NCBI RefSeq assembly: GCF_003573695.1
Contig: NW_020650971.1
Location: 1,116,984-1,180,983, forward strand
Direction of reading: 5' to 3'
Length of the DNA: 64,000 bases
DNA from: Papaver somniferum
Taxonomy: Eukaryota > Streptophyta > Magnoliopsida > Ranunculales > Papaveraceae
A program made the position numbers and the translations under genes. The stretch's first letter is position 1. Every line of letters starts with the position of its first letter. Shown in pieces: positions 10,961-21,800 of the stretch. The notes under the pieces were generated by a model. The model searched no databases. It was not told where the DNA came from and saw nothing but the letters and a program-made list of their open reading frames with translations.

Positions 10961-12591
10961 TTACTTATCTGTACGGTTCAATTGAAAACAAATGACTTCT
11001 TTCAGCGTGGCTCTCTTGTTCTCTCTGAAATTCCACAGCTCTGGATCTCTTCTCTTTCTCTTTTTTACTCCAATCACCGTATTTGTGGTTGCCTTTTCTG
11101 ACTCCATTTGCTGCCATATTACATCGATCAAAATCTTGTGTTTCCATTAACCTCAATTTTAAAAAAGAAAAAAAACTTCAAAAATAATAACAATTTAGAT
11201 AGTGTACCTTGATAAGTACTTGGCGAGCTTCCTGAAGCTCTTCAGTGTAAAACTTTTCCTCAGCAACCAATGTTTGGTTTATCTCTTTAAGCTCTATGAA
11301 CATTTTTTCATTCTCAGCCAATGTTTTCTCACGTTCATAAAAGGACTTACTAAGATCAGCCATCACGGAACGTATAAATTCAGTCTTCTCTCCATTGTGA
11401 AATTCAATGTCAGCTTGCAGTTTATTCTTCTCATCTAGGAGGAACTTAACATTCGTTCCCAGTTTAGTTTTCTCTTGGATGAGAAATTCGAAATCACTTC
11501 GCACTTCTGTCCTCTCCTTATTAAGAATCTCAATTTCAGTTTGCAATCTCGTCTTCTCCTTGTCAAGAAACTCATTATCATTTCCCAAGTTAGTCTTCTG
11601 ATTGCTAAGTGATTCGATTTCACTTTCCAGATTAGTCTTCTTTTCACTGAGCGAACGAATATCACCTTGTATTATAGTCTTCTTCTCAATAATCAAACAA
11701 ATATCATCCTGTATTGTAATCTTCTTTTCATTGAGCCAACAAACATCACCTTGCACAATAAACTTCTTTTCATTGAGTGAACAAATATCATCTTGTACCG
11801 TAGCTTTCTTTTCATTGAGCGAACAAATATCATCTTGTACCGCAGTTTTCTTTTCATCGAGCGAACAAATATCATCTTGTAGTGTAGTCTTCTTTCCATT
11901 GGGCGAACAAATATCACCTTGTAGTGCAGACTTTCCTCTGTGGAGAAATTCAAGATCACTTGGCAGTTTTGTCTTCTCCTTGTTGAGCAACTCAGTCTCA
12001 TTGCACAAGTTAGTCTTCTCATTACTAAGCAATTCAATTTCACTTTCCAGAATAATCTTCTTTTCATTGAGCAAACAAATCTCAACTTGTACAGTAGATT
12101 TTTCTTTGTTGAGCAGTTCAACATCACTTTGCAGTTTCATCTTCTCCTCGTTGAGTAACTCGGTATCTCTTCCAAGTTTTAACTTCTTGAAATTAAGTAT
12201 AGCGTTCTCTTCCAAAAGCTTATAACGATCAGTCCCCAATTCCTCTCTTTCTTTGTTAAGTTTATCAATCTCGCTTCTGAGTTTGAACTTCAAATCTTCA
12301 AGACACTCAACATCTTGATCCTCACCACCTGCTAAAGTTATAACTTCTTTGGTTGTGGTGCCATTTTGCTTCCCAACCTTCTACACAAACAAAGAAAAAT
12401 TGAAAACAGAAAAAAACAAAAACAAAAAAATAATGAAACAAAACTGATCGTAAATGGAGACAATATATTACAAACCTTTAGATGTTGATGGTTCAAACTT
12501 AGGATATTTCAAGATTTTGGTTTAGACATACAGAATCAATCAAAAGAAATTTATAGTTTAAAAGGATTATGGTTACTGTAGAATTGTAAAT

Positions 12592-12643
<52 letters not shown>

Positions 12644-14646
12644 ATTGTTAGAACTTGTGGTCAACTTAGTACTTAGGTGTCTGTATGATTAAGTTCAGAT
12701 TCAAGTTAGGGTTTGATAACTTTTACATTAAGTTATACCACTGGCGAAGAGGTTTCTTGCAATGTGATCTTACCAAGGAATTAGAAGAGTTGGACCGATA
12801 ATTTGCTTCACATTCTTGAGTAGCTTCATCTTCGCCATTAAACTCTTGGATGCATGAATCATTTTGATACCTTTTGGCTACTGAAACCTCCCTATCACTT
12901 GATAGTCCTTTGTCCTTGGCAGCAGGGGCATCCTCCTATTCAGTGTATGCAAATGTATTTAATAAGTTTCACATTGACATAATGTAGTGACAGCTTTCTT
13001 GCGATGTGATCTTACCAAAGAATTCGTGGGGTTAGAATAAAAATTCGCTTCCCATTCTTCGGTAGCTTTGTCCTCGCCATTAAGCTCTTGGATGCTTGGA
13101 TCATTTTCATGTCCAGTGGCTCCTGAAACCTCCTCATCACTTAAAAATCCAGCCATGTAGCCTTCTTTTAGTTCTTCTTTTGTAGGGTGTAAAGGTGACA
13201 AAACCTTTATCTGCAAAAAAAAAAACAAAAAAACAACGAAAGATTAAAGATTAAAGAGCTCAGGTGTCAGATTACTTGAATTAGATTAGCACGCCAATGG
13301 AGAATTCCTCACGTCTACACAGCTCAATTCTTTCAGGATTTGTTTATGCAATGGTCTACGAGTTCTAGTCACTTTGAAGCGCAAGATACGAGGGTGAAGG
13401 GCCTGAGGGCAATCTTTGTTTTTGACGGCATACTTCTCTGTTAAACTGGGTATACTTTGGAAAATCCAAGCCTGTCGAAATCAAACAAACAAACAAATAA
13501 AATAACACAATCATCCCCCTGCTGATGATAATTTTAGACTCACAACTAGAGTTGTTATACGTACCTGAAAAACATGTGGGAATCCGTACAAATTATAAAC
13601 CAATGCGCCAAGTGTTTTTTCCGCTTTGGAAATATCTGTTTTATTTGACGCATTGATGAGAGAACGTCTTGTCGCTCTGTACGACAGCTTCCCCCAAGGG
13701 TAGTTGTTGAACTCCTTGAGGTTGTTAACTAGGAGGAAATGACGTTTATTTACGTTGACATCTAACCCACAGCCCATAATTACATTTTCAGCGATGCAAA
13801 GCAAGCCTAGCTTTAGTTTGTCCTCACTGTTTGGCAGTTGTTTGAATTTCTCTATCACGTCTGCCAACTTAACATTTTTCTTACCTGGAAAATGGGCTTC
13901 CATGAGAGGTATCTTTTTAAAGTTCATGTCTATTTTTTCAGTCCCCTGAAAGTTTAACCCCGACATCATTGCGAACTCTCTTTCTCCAAAACATATCTCT
14001 TGATTGCCAATAATAAAGGACATAGCCTCCTCCTCATCGTCATCTTTTGAAGGATCTTTTCTCCTCAACATTACATTATGGACGAGAGTCGAACAAAACG
14101 AAACACTTGGTAAGTGTATAAGATGCCCAAAGCAACTGTGTTCGAACATTTTAAGATATGTACCATCCAATTGGCTTGTGTAGTCCTTAATACTGTTGGG
14201 TCTCGATCGGCAAGTTACGTTTATAGGGTGCTCCGTTATTTCAGACACTCTGCAGTAGAACAGTACGCAGTGTATTCAGTCTCCACAGTTCACTCTCGAT
14301 AAAGTACATTGAATATTTACCAAATAAAACACATAGGAAACGAGAAATAAAGCTCTGAAACATTTCACATTGAAAACCTAATAAAAGTCAAAAAAAATCA
14401 TCTAGAAATGCACAGAAATACAATTAAGGGAAAGAAAAAAGTCGGGTATTTGAAGAAACATACCGAGGTACAACATTGGCAGGACTGTGTCTCGGTGCAG
14501 CCTACAAGGAAGAAGATTTATTCTTGAATTTCAACTAATTTTCAAAGCATTACAAAAAGAAAAAATTGAACCAGCCAACCTACCACCTTAGCTGCACGCT
14601 GCTGTTTCCCTGGGGCCTTTACTCTAGTAGACTTACCACCAGCCAT
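10961..14646 (-). CDS. DUF1985-domain protein with long coiled coil (8 exons, 874 aa)
   Basis: Exons on the minus strand: 14584-14646, 14464-14501, 13565-14249, 13313-13471, 13016-13210, 12774-12935, 11208-12380 and 10961-11110. Together they give 2625 nt, 874 codons plus stop, all joined in phase at GT-AG sites. The short start exon is basic (Met-Ala-Gly-Gly-Lys). Residues about 34-262 match the plant DUF1985 pattern (Cys-Phe-Gly-His; Phe-Ala-Met-Met-Ser-Gly-Leu), and the next exon has the usual Ile-Pro-Ser-Leu follow-on. Residues 316-434 are two similar acidic exons, apparently an exon duplication. Residues about 465-805 form a coiled coil of 14-residue repeats with Leu-Asn-Glu-Lys-Lys cores. 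The last exon has a Lys-Lys-Arg-Lys-Arg-Arg nuclear-localisation-like run. DUF1985 is often linked to Ulp1-type protease genes and plant transposons, but no protease domain is present. Function unknown. It could be a domesticated or element-derived gene. The exact donor at 13313 is the least certain junction. Confidence 0.75.
12592..12642. repeat. (AAAG)n microsatellite
   Basis: About a dozen perfect gaaa/aaag units within the intron between the two last large exons of the minus-strand DUF1985/coil gene. Confidence 0.95.
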
Positions 14647-15720
14647 CTGTAACAACAACAAAATGATACCAATATCAAATCTATTTTCCCCAATTTTAAT
14701 TTTCATAAACCCTAATTTTCATCATAAACCCTTAAAAACAAAAAAACAAATGAAACGGTAAAAATGTAATTTCCATAAACCCTAATTTTCATAAACTCAT
14801 ATGACAGACGGACTATGCTGCATTTTCAAGTTTATACACAAAATAAGACTGCAAAGAGGATAGAAATTGATAAAAAAAAAAAAAATTGAAAAAAAAAAAT
14901 ATGAAATTGATTGAAAATGGAGATGATGATATTTTACAAACCTTTAGTTACTTTCCAAGTCAATAAGATGGTGCTCCTTCGATTGAAATCAGGGTTTGAA
15001 TGGTGAGTTTTTGGTTGTTTATTCAATTTCAGGTTTTAATCGGAAGTTTTGGTTCTTCAAAGAGAGTTATACTACAATTTTTGTTTGGAGGGGCTGTTTG
15101 GTTTGGCAAACTTCAATACTTGGAGGCACCACCCAGCCTTTTTCAACTAAATTTTTCCGGCCTTGTGTGCCTAAGTCTGGTTAAGTCAACACCTTAATTT
15201 ATAAAAAAAAAATAAAAAAAAATTATCATCATTCTTAATTTTTCAATTCAGTCAAACTGTGTGTTGTTTTTGTTGGATTTATGCGAAATTGGAGTGCAGT
15301 TGTTTCTAAATTAGAATAATGTGGAAAAAGAATTGATTGAGAATCAAAGAATTCTGAACAAAATCGGATTGAAGTTTCTTTTTGAAAAAAAGGACCATAA
15401 AAATGTGAGTGACATTTTAGCGTATGAGTTCCTTAGCAGTCGGCCAACTTGTTGACCCCGATTTGTATACAGAACCATTAAGACTACTTATAATTAATTG
15501 TTCACAAAACGTAATTTCTTGCATTTGTAACTGATCAACTGTTCAATCAGGCTATACTTTTCCATCTTCTATTGGCTTATCAACTGTAATAATGTGCTGA
15601 TTTGTTCATAGGTGTCAAGGACTCGAGAAGTCGTAATCATTTTCTTAAGGTAATCTTAAATCGTTTTACTTTTGCAAGTTTTGATGTGATTATTAAAGTG
15701 TTAGGATTTTTATTTTTAAG
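14647..15720. other. Divergent spacer, possible promoter of the DUF1985/coil gene
   Basis: Lies upstream of the minus-strand start at 14646. Contains repeated taaaccctaatttt-type motifs (14700-14790), common in plant 5' regions, and A-rich tracts at 14870-14900. No exon supported; short frames at 15000-15200 are not convincing. Confidence 0.35.
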
Positions 15721-16287
15721 CATCGAGGATAGTCTCTTCGATGATAGTAGAATTGCTGGATGGATCACTGCTCTGATTATGCGCAAAGTCTCTGTTTAAC
15801 AAAGAACTTTAAGTTACTATTCACTAGTCAAACCTTAACTACATTAGAGATAGAAATGCATTGATTAAGCGATGACTGGAATAGTGTAAAGAAATCTTTT
15901 TGGCAGTTTCTTGGTTTTGACTAATACTTAAATTTGAAATCAGTAATTACTGTATCTAAACCTTTAAGTTTGGTTATAGGGTTTTTCTGAATTCGAGAAA
16001 GTCGATGACTTCCGGAGACAAAATGCGCCAGAGTGTTTGTTGCCACAGTTGAAAGCAGTCCAAGTGCGGGAATTTGATGGGAGCGGAATGTAATAAAGTT
16101 CTTTTATAAAGAGTCACTTAGTCTGCAGACAATGGACATAGTATTTTCATCATCTTTCGCGCGAAACTGGAAGGGTATTTCAGTTTGGGTTCAAGGTAAG
16201 CTGGAAATCTTGAGGGACAATGTTAAGCGTAAGATAGAGAAGTTTCCAAAACACTCTAGAAATTGTGCGATCAGGTTTTTGCCGTAA
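15721..16287 (+). pseudogene. F-box/FBD/LRR gene relic
   Basis: Two pieces read rightwards. The exon at 15721-15799 follows an acceptor (tttttaag) and encodes a Asp-Asp-Ser-Arg-Ile-Ala-Gly-Trp-Ile pattern typical of the start of the LRR part of F-box/FBD proteins. The exon from 15980 encodes an FBD domain: Pro-Glu-Cys-Leu-Leu-Pro-Gln-Leu-Lys, then Val-Arg-Glu-Phe-Asp-Gly. A frameshift with stops near 16090 breaks it, and it resumes with Lys-Phe-Phe, later Cys-Ala-Ile-Arg-Phe-Leu-Pro and a stop at 16285. The N-terminal F-box and most LRRs are missing. Intact family members are substrate adaptors of SCF ubiquitin ligases; this copy cannot make one. Confidence 0.65.
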
Positions 16288-16842
16288 AACATTCTGGATG
16301 ATGATGACTTTGTTCTGTAAGGAAGGAAGGAAGAGACTTTTGGATTCCAACTTAGTTGTACCTACTGTACATCACAACTACTGATTTTTACTGCACATTA
16401 TCGAGGGGTTTTATATTGAAACTTAATGACTCCACAGTTGACTGGTTTTGGTTAAGTGACTTGTCAGTTGTTTGAGACTTTAGAGGAGATGAGCCAACTA
16501 TGAAGTTAAAGCTCATTCTGATTATTGAAACTGAGCTTAGAATCATGATTATAAGTGGACAGGGACACGGTGATTACACTAATTTGAAAAAGGATTTTAT
16601 GATTTTCACAAAGAATTTTTCCTTCATATTTCCTAAATTCTTGCTTGTAAGAATTTTATGATTTTATGATTTCATATTTCTACAGGCTGAGGAAAACCAT
16701 TCATATGTAACTGATAGGGACGATGGCGTAGACAAGGTAAAAATTATATGATTAACTGCAAGTTTGTGTACATGACTGCTACATCAAGATTACCAACTAC
16801 AAGCCAAAGCTAGAATCAAAACATTGTAACTTCGAAATTCAG
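16288..16842. other. Spacer, nothing recognised
   Basis: A short stretch at 16686-16737 is flanked by acceptor- and donor-like sites and is open, but no partner exon was found. Otherwise non-coding. Confidence 0.3.
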
Positions 16843-17345
16843 TTTCACATCATGAACAGACCGTTAACATCTCTATGCGATCCTTCCATTTTGTACCGTT
16901 ATCTCATCACCTAATTCTTACGCACACATTTAAAATCAAGTATTATGTCAGCATCCTCCCACTAATGTACCCAAAAAACCGCAAAGAGAGACTTCATGAC
17001 ATTCTTGCTGTACAGTTGAAATTTTTTGGCCCGATTAAACGAATTTTGTGCACAAGAGCTGAAAATGGTCTGTATTACGTATTTGCATCTGAAAACTAAT
17101 CACTTCACTCAGCATGGCTCTCCTCTTTTCCTTAAAACTCCAGAACACTTGAACTTCTCTCACTCACTTTACTCCAAGTCCAATCCCTGTATGTCTTATT
17201 AGTTTCTCTGACACCATTACCTACAGAACTTGCCACGAGCCATCTGTAACAACAACATGATACAATGTAAATCTCTTTTCCCCCAACAACAAGACTGATT
17301 TTCATCCACCCTAAACAAAAAGGGGGAAAAAAACTGAACAAATGA
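16843..17345 (-). pseudogene. Internally deleted relic of the DUF1985/coil gene
   Basis: Three landmarks of the gene at 10961-14646 recur here in the same order: the 3' UTR-like block (16843-16990), the terminal exon (17096 to about 17225, ending in the same Glu-Val-Ile-type context and TAG) and the start context (ATG at 17243 with the same upstream caacaacatgatac). Only about 150 nt lie between start and stop, so DUF1985 and the whole coil are gone. Fusion of first and last exons suggests a deletion, or a partial copy made with the middle missing. Not expected to be functional. Confidence 0.65.
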
Positions 17346-17403
17346 AAAGCGAGAAAGAAACCTTTATTTTGTTTGGCCAAACCTTTATTTTGTTAAGAAA
17401 TAT

Positions 17404-17643
17404 TGTGTTGACAACCTGGAGGAGTACAAATCTTGCATATCTCACTATCTTTACAATGACGATATTGGCGTATATATTTTGTATATGTTACGCATATATT
17501 ATTCTGCATGCAAGATATGTATTATTATATATTATTTTTATTTCCTCTCTAAATCTCTGTAACTTGTATAAGTGTAGCTTTGCTTCATTGTAATCTTTAC
17601 ACCGATTAATATATCAATCTTGATTCCATGACATCTCTTGTCA
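17404..17643 (+). repeat. 5' LTR of truncated Ty1/copia element
   Basis: The sequence from tgttgacaacctgg to cttgtca is followed directly by a primer-binding site, TGGCATCAGAGCC (17644-17656), complementary to plant initiator tRNA-Met apart from a likely transition. The TG...CA ends fit an LTR. No second LTR copy was found in the window, so the left boundary (17404-17406) is inferred. Confidence 0.6.
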
Positions 17644-17761
17644 TGGCATCAGAGCCACAAGAGTTCTTTCGCTGCAAACCTTCAATAATTAGATTCCTTT
17701 CAAACTCTGAAATCGTGTTTACTCTATTTATTTTCTTTATCTCAGTACCTAGTTTCTCATC

Positions 17762-19243
17762 ATGTCTCGAGAAGACTATTCACCAATTACAGCCAAGTTC
17801 GATGGAACTATCTATAATCATTGGTCCTTTCTCATGAGAAGTTTCCTCAAAGGAAAAGGACTATGGAAATACATAGATGGTACAGAAAAGTGTCCTGCAA
17901 CAACTGTTCTAGAGAAAACAGACAAAAAGGAACCCTCAGCCAGTGACAGTCTCAATGACTGGGAGATCAACAATCACAAAATTCTTACATGGATCGGAAA
18001 TGCTATTATTACATCCATCAGTATGCAGCATACCAACTTCGAGGTCGCCAAAGAAGCATGGGAATTTCTCTCCAAAAGATATACTCAAATCAATTTTTCT
18101 CAAAGTTATAAACTTGAACAAGATATCCGATCCTTAAAACAATAGAATGAACAGACAATATCGGATTTTCACTCAAAGATGTCTGTAATATGGAATCAAT
18201 TAGCATTAATGGAACCCAGATGGACTACTGATGCACAACTGTGGGAAAAATATCGAGAAGAATCGCGGTTAGTTAAACTTCTTATGGCTTTAAGAGACGA
18301 GTTTGAATCTGTTAGATCTTCAATCCTACACAGAACACGTCTACCAAAAGTGGAAGCTGCATTGTCAGAACTCATCACTGAAGAAACAAGGAAGAGAATT
18401 AAACCAGACATCTCAGCTGTCTTTGTTACATCTTCAAGGCCAAACTATAATACTCAAAAGAATCCATCAAGCTGTGACATATCTCAAATTCAATGTCACA
18501 ACTGCAAGCAACTTGGATATCTAGCCAGAAACTGTACCCAACCATCTGTTCAATCATCAACAACATCTCAAGCTTTATCTCCATATCAATGTAACTACTC
18601 CAAGGAATTTGGACATACGGTGAACAATTGTACATCACCAACATCAAATATGTGTGAGAAAAGGAGGAACCTGAATTCAAATACATCAACAAGATTCACT
18701 GCAGCACCAGTTTCAACTGAACCGGAAAAGAAGCATGAACCATCTCTACCTGATATTCAAGAGATGATCAAACAGATCATGTCAATTGGTAATAATTCTT
18801 CATTGGCTTCTGCACTGGAAATTCCCACATGTATATTCTCAACTAAGTGGTTTCTCGACTCAGGTGCTTCCAACCATATGACCTTTAATCCACACTTCTT
18901 TGAGAGTCTGAATCCAATAATAACTCCTAAAATTCATACTGCTGATGGATCTCCATTAACTTCAAGTCATACTGGATTGGTTAAAACGTCCAACAAGTTG
19001 TGTATACCTGATGTACTTCTTGTTCCTAAGATTACCATGAATCTTATCTCTATTAGACAACTGTGTGATCAAGGATTTAAAATTCACTTCTTTCCTTCTG
19101 GTTGTGTTATACAGGATCCAAAGACGGAGAAGCTAATTGGGATAGGCCATAGAGTGGGTCGACTTTACCTTCTAGAGATGCTCATTATCTTGATGTTTCC
19201 TGCAAAAAAAAATAACAATAACAATCATGAGAAGTTTTCGTAG
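17762..19243 (+). pseudogene. Ty1/copia gag-protease fragment
   Basis: Reads rightwards: a gag domain (17762-18145), an in-frame TAG at 18143-18145, and gag continuing to a CCHC zinc knuckle (Cys-His-Asn-Cys...Cys near 18500) plus a second, degraded knuckle. Next comes the protease active-site motif Asp-Ser-Gly-Ala-Ser (about 18860), then the start of the pre-integrase region. It stops at 19241-19243 with no integrase, reverse transcriptase or 3' LTR. The element is therefore truncated at its 3' side and non-autonomous. The strand and frame agree with the LTR and primer-binding site upstream. Confidence 0.85.
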
Positions 19244-20024
19244 AAAATAATAGACTAAAAGAGGTTGGTCAATAACAAATTAAAAAAATGGCGAGCCATG
19301 AAAGTCCAGATGTTATGTCCTCTTCCTGATTAATTAACCCCAAAAAAACTCTATGTTGTTCTGGATCTTGTTTCCGTACAACATTAAACTCCTGAACCTA
19401 TTTGAAAACATCTTGTATAGAGTGAAAAGTACCTTGCATAGACGAAGCATCTGTGGATCTTAACATCAAACTTGCTTAATAGAGAAGAATATTGGTTATA
19501 GGCTTCAAAAATGCAGTGATTCCAGTTAGGTATTCAGTTCCAATTCATAACATCAGCGTATTCTATCTTCCACCTACATGACAACTACATAAAATGAGTA
19601 AAGATACTTTTCACTTTTTGGATCTGATGATCAAATTTCACTTGATAACAAAAAATCAGAACCAATTCATAAATCAATTCATGTTACTGTATTCCCTTTA
19701 TATATTGATACATCTCATGTTGAATTCCTAAGAGTAAAGCGTGATTCCTCTTCTAAATCACGGTCTAGAAAATCAAAGTAATCGGCTGATATTTTCTTGA
19801 TATTAAAATACCTTTCTCAATTTTCCTGATTCAGATGAGGCATGAAATGATTTCCAGCCTGCAATACAAAGATCTTTTATGCAGGCAAAGAAAAAAAAAG
19901 AAAATGATTTTTTTTTGAAAAAATAGTGATCATCATAAAGTACTTAAATACATAAAAACAAATTTATTAGCAGATTATGAGATACCTCTTCAAACTTTTC
20001 AAAGTTTTGTAGTATCCAACTTAT
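19244..20024. other. Flank of the CACTA element, nothing recognised
   Basis: AT-rich, no supported exon. Together with 31743-32700 this is the host DNA into which the CACTA element inserted. Confidence 0.4.
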
Positions 20025-20040
20025 CATCACTACAAAAAAC

Positions 20041-20440
20041 CTAAGCATTGGCAACCACACCAGTTTGGTTGCCGAAAATGAGTTTTTAATTGCCAAACAC
20101 ATAGGCAACTAATGCTAGTTGCGGAGCCTAAGTTGCTGTATGGGGTGTTTCCAAATGTAAAGGCAACTACTAAAAATATCTAGTTGCCATGGTTTTTTTT
20201 GGCAACTTATGTTATAGAAGCCAAATAAATTATTTAGTTAAATGCAATTAATTAAAATCACTACTTTTACAGTTGTTCAAGAGTTGCCAAACATATTAAC
20301 AACATAGTCATCGTAGTTGTCAGTAACTTGCCACATAATATGGCAACTAAATTAAAATCTTGTTGTGAAATTATTTAGCAGTTAATTTGGTGGTAGCCAA
20401 ATATTATGATTTCACAATTACAATAGGTATAGGAAATTAA
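20041..20440. repeat. Left subterminal repeat array of the CACTA element
   Basis: Repeated ggcaact / agttgcc motifs in both orientations, matched by a similar array at 31230-31735. Such subterminal repeats are the transposase-binding region in En/Spm-type elements (family knowledge). Confidence 0.65.
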
Positions 20441-21013
20441 GTTGAAGTTGGTTGATAGTTACCGAATCGTTAAACAATTAAATTTACTAGTTGGCGTATG
20501 GTTACCAAATCATTCCGCAACTATGACGAAAACTAACATTTCGTAACTTAATTACTGTAATTAATATCGTTATTAATATCACAATTAATTACTGTAATTA
20601 ATATGGTAATTAAAATCTTTATTTATTTTTTAATTAATATTGTAATTAATATCGTAATTAAACTCATAAATAATTATCATAATTAATATGGTAATTACCA
20701 TTTTGATCATATTCTAATTAATAATTTTTTTGTATAAATGTAGTTGTTTTTTCTTGTATGATTATTATATGCATCGACAAAACAAAATTAATAAAATATG
20801 CATTTCATTTCCAAAACCAAGAGTAAAAAGTCATAACACCTTACTACAAAAACCCATACTACACGTTATCATTCTCCCTACCTTAATATCCTGATACCAG
20901 AAGAAAAAAAGAAAGAAAAAAAACACAAAACAAAATCAAATAGAAACTCATTCATCACTGGCTGGCCCACTCTGAACTGGGATCCTCCATGTCAGTCTTT
21001 CAAATAAAAAAAA

Positions 21014-21800
21014 TCATTCATCATCCATGGCACCTTCCACATTTCGGGGCTCCATATCAGGATAGTTACGGATGTAGTTTTCATCCTCTAGGTCATGATA
21101 GTCATCCTCATCATTTTGACCTTCCACATCAAGATCCTCATCTAGCCCACAGACCTCCGTATCATCCTTCATTTCATCATCTGATACATCTGGTACAACC
21201 ATCTAAGGATAGTGTTTAGAAAAAAAACTATTCATTAGATCAGTAAGCCGACGTGTTTCTCTTCTCTGTAGCATTTTTTCTGTCTGTAGAGACTCGATTC
21301 TTCCGTTCAACAATTGTATTTATTTTCCCCTTAAATCAGCCAAACTCTTGTGAGTGTGAGAAGCTTTGCGATGACGTTTGTTAAGACTCCCACGTTATTC
21401 ATTATAGACAATTTCATATATGTCAGATGGAGTTTTACTAGATTCTCCTCACAGTGTTGCTTCTTTCGTGTCCTCCATTATTTTCTACATAAATTACAGA
21501 CAACCATACATGATTATATACTGTTGCAGAGATTAATTAAGACACAAAATTCAAAGTATATTTGTAGTGTGTCTTACTTTCATCTCCTGGCATTTCGGTG
21601 GTAATTTTGTAGAACCATGGGTTTCTGAGAACAAAATCACCGCATCACAAGGCTTGTTCTCCGTAATCTTTGAAGCAGCAACCAGTTGCATACAAACCAA
21701 GTAAGTTAACACTACACGGTATATAAAACACGAATTCGAACAAACATCAGTAGATGTAATGAGATACAATTAATGCATACCAAATCATATTCTACGCTGG
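21014..21800 (-). pseudogene. Decayed CACTA ORF (plant En/Spm Ptta-like C-terminus)
   Basis: Read leftwards: around 21620-21690 a Asn-Lys-Pro-Cys-Asp-Ala-Val...Thr-His-Gly segment recalls the plant En/Spm Ptta motif. At 21230-21345 there is a short coiled coil rich in Arg, Glu and Gln, broken by a TAA. The very acidic tail (Asp/Glu-rich) at 21014-21202 ends it. Position and strand inside the CACTA element fit its own second ORF. Family assignment rests on pattern only. Confidence 0.45.

Noticed and set aside
11602..12225. 207-codon plus-strand ORF opposite the coiled-coil exon
   Set aside because: Mirror-frame shadow of the repetitive minus-strand coil (Ser/Phe-rich complement of Glu/Lys codons), without splice or start context. 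The similar minus-strand frame at 51097-51639 was dismissed for the same reason.
15000..15197. Overlapping short plus-strand ORFs before the FBD relic
   Set aside because: No F-box motif (Leu-Pro-x-x-Leu) could be found, so they were not joined to the F-box/FBD relic.
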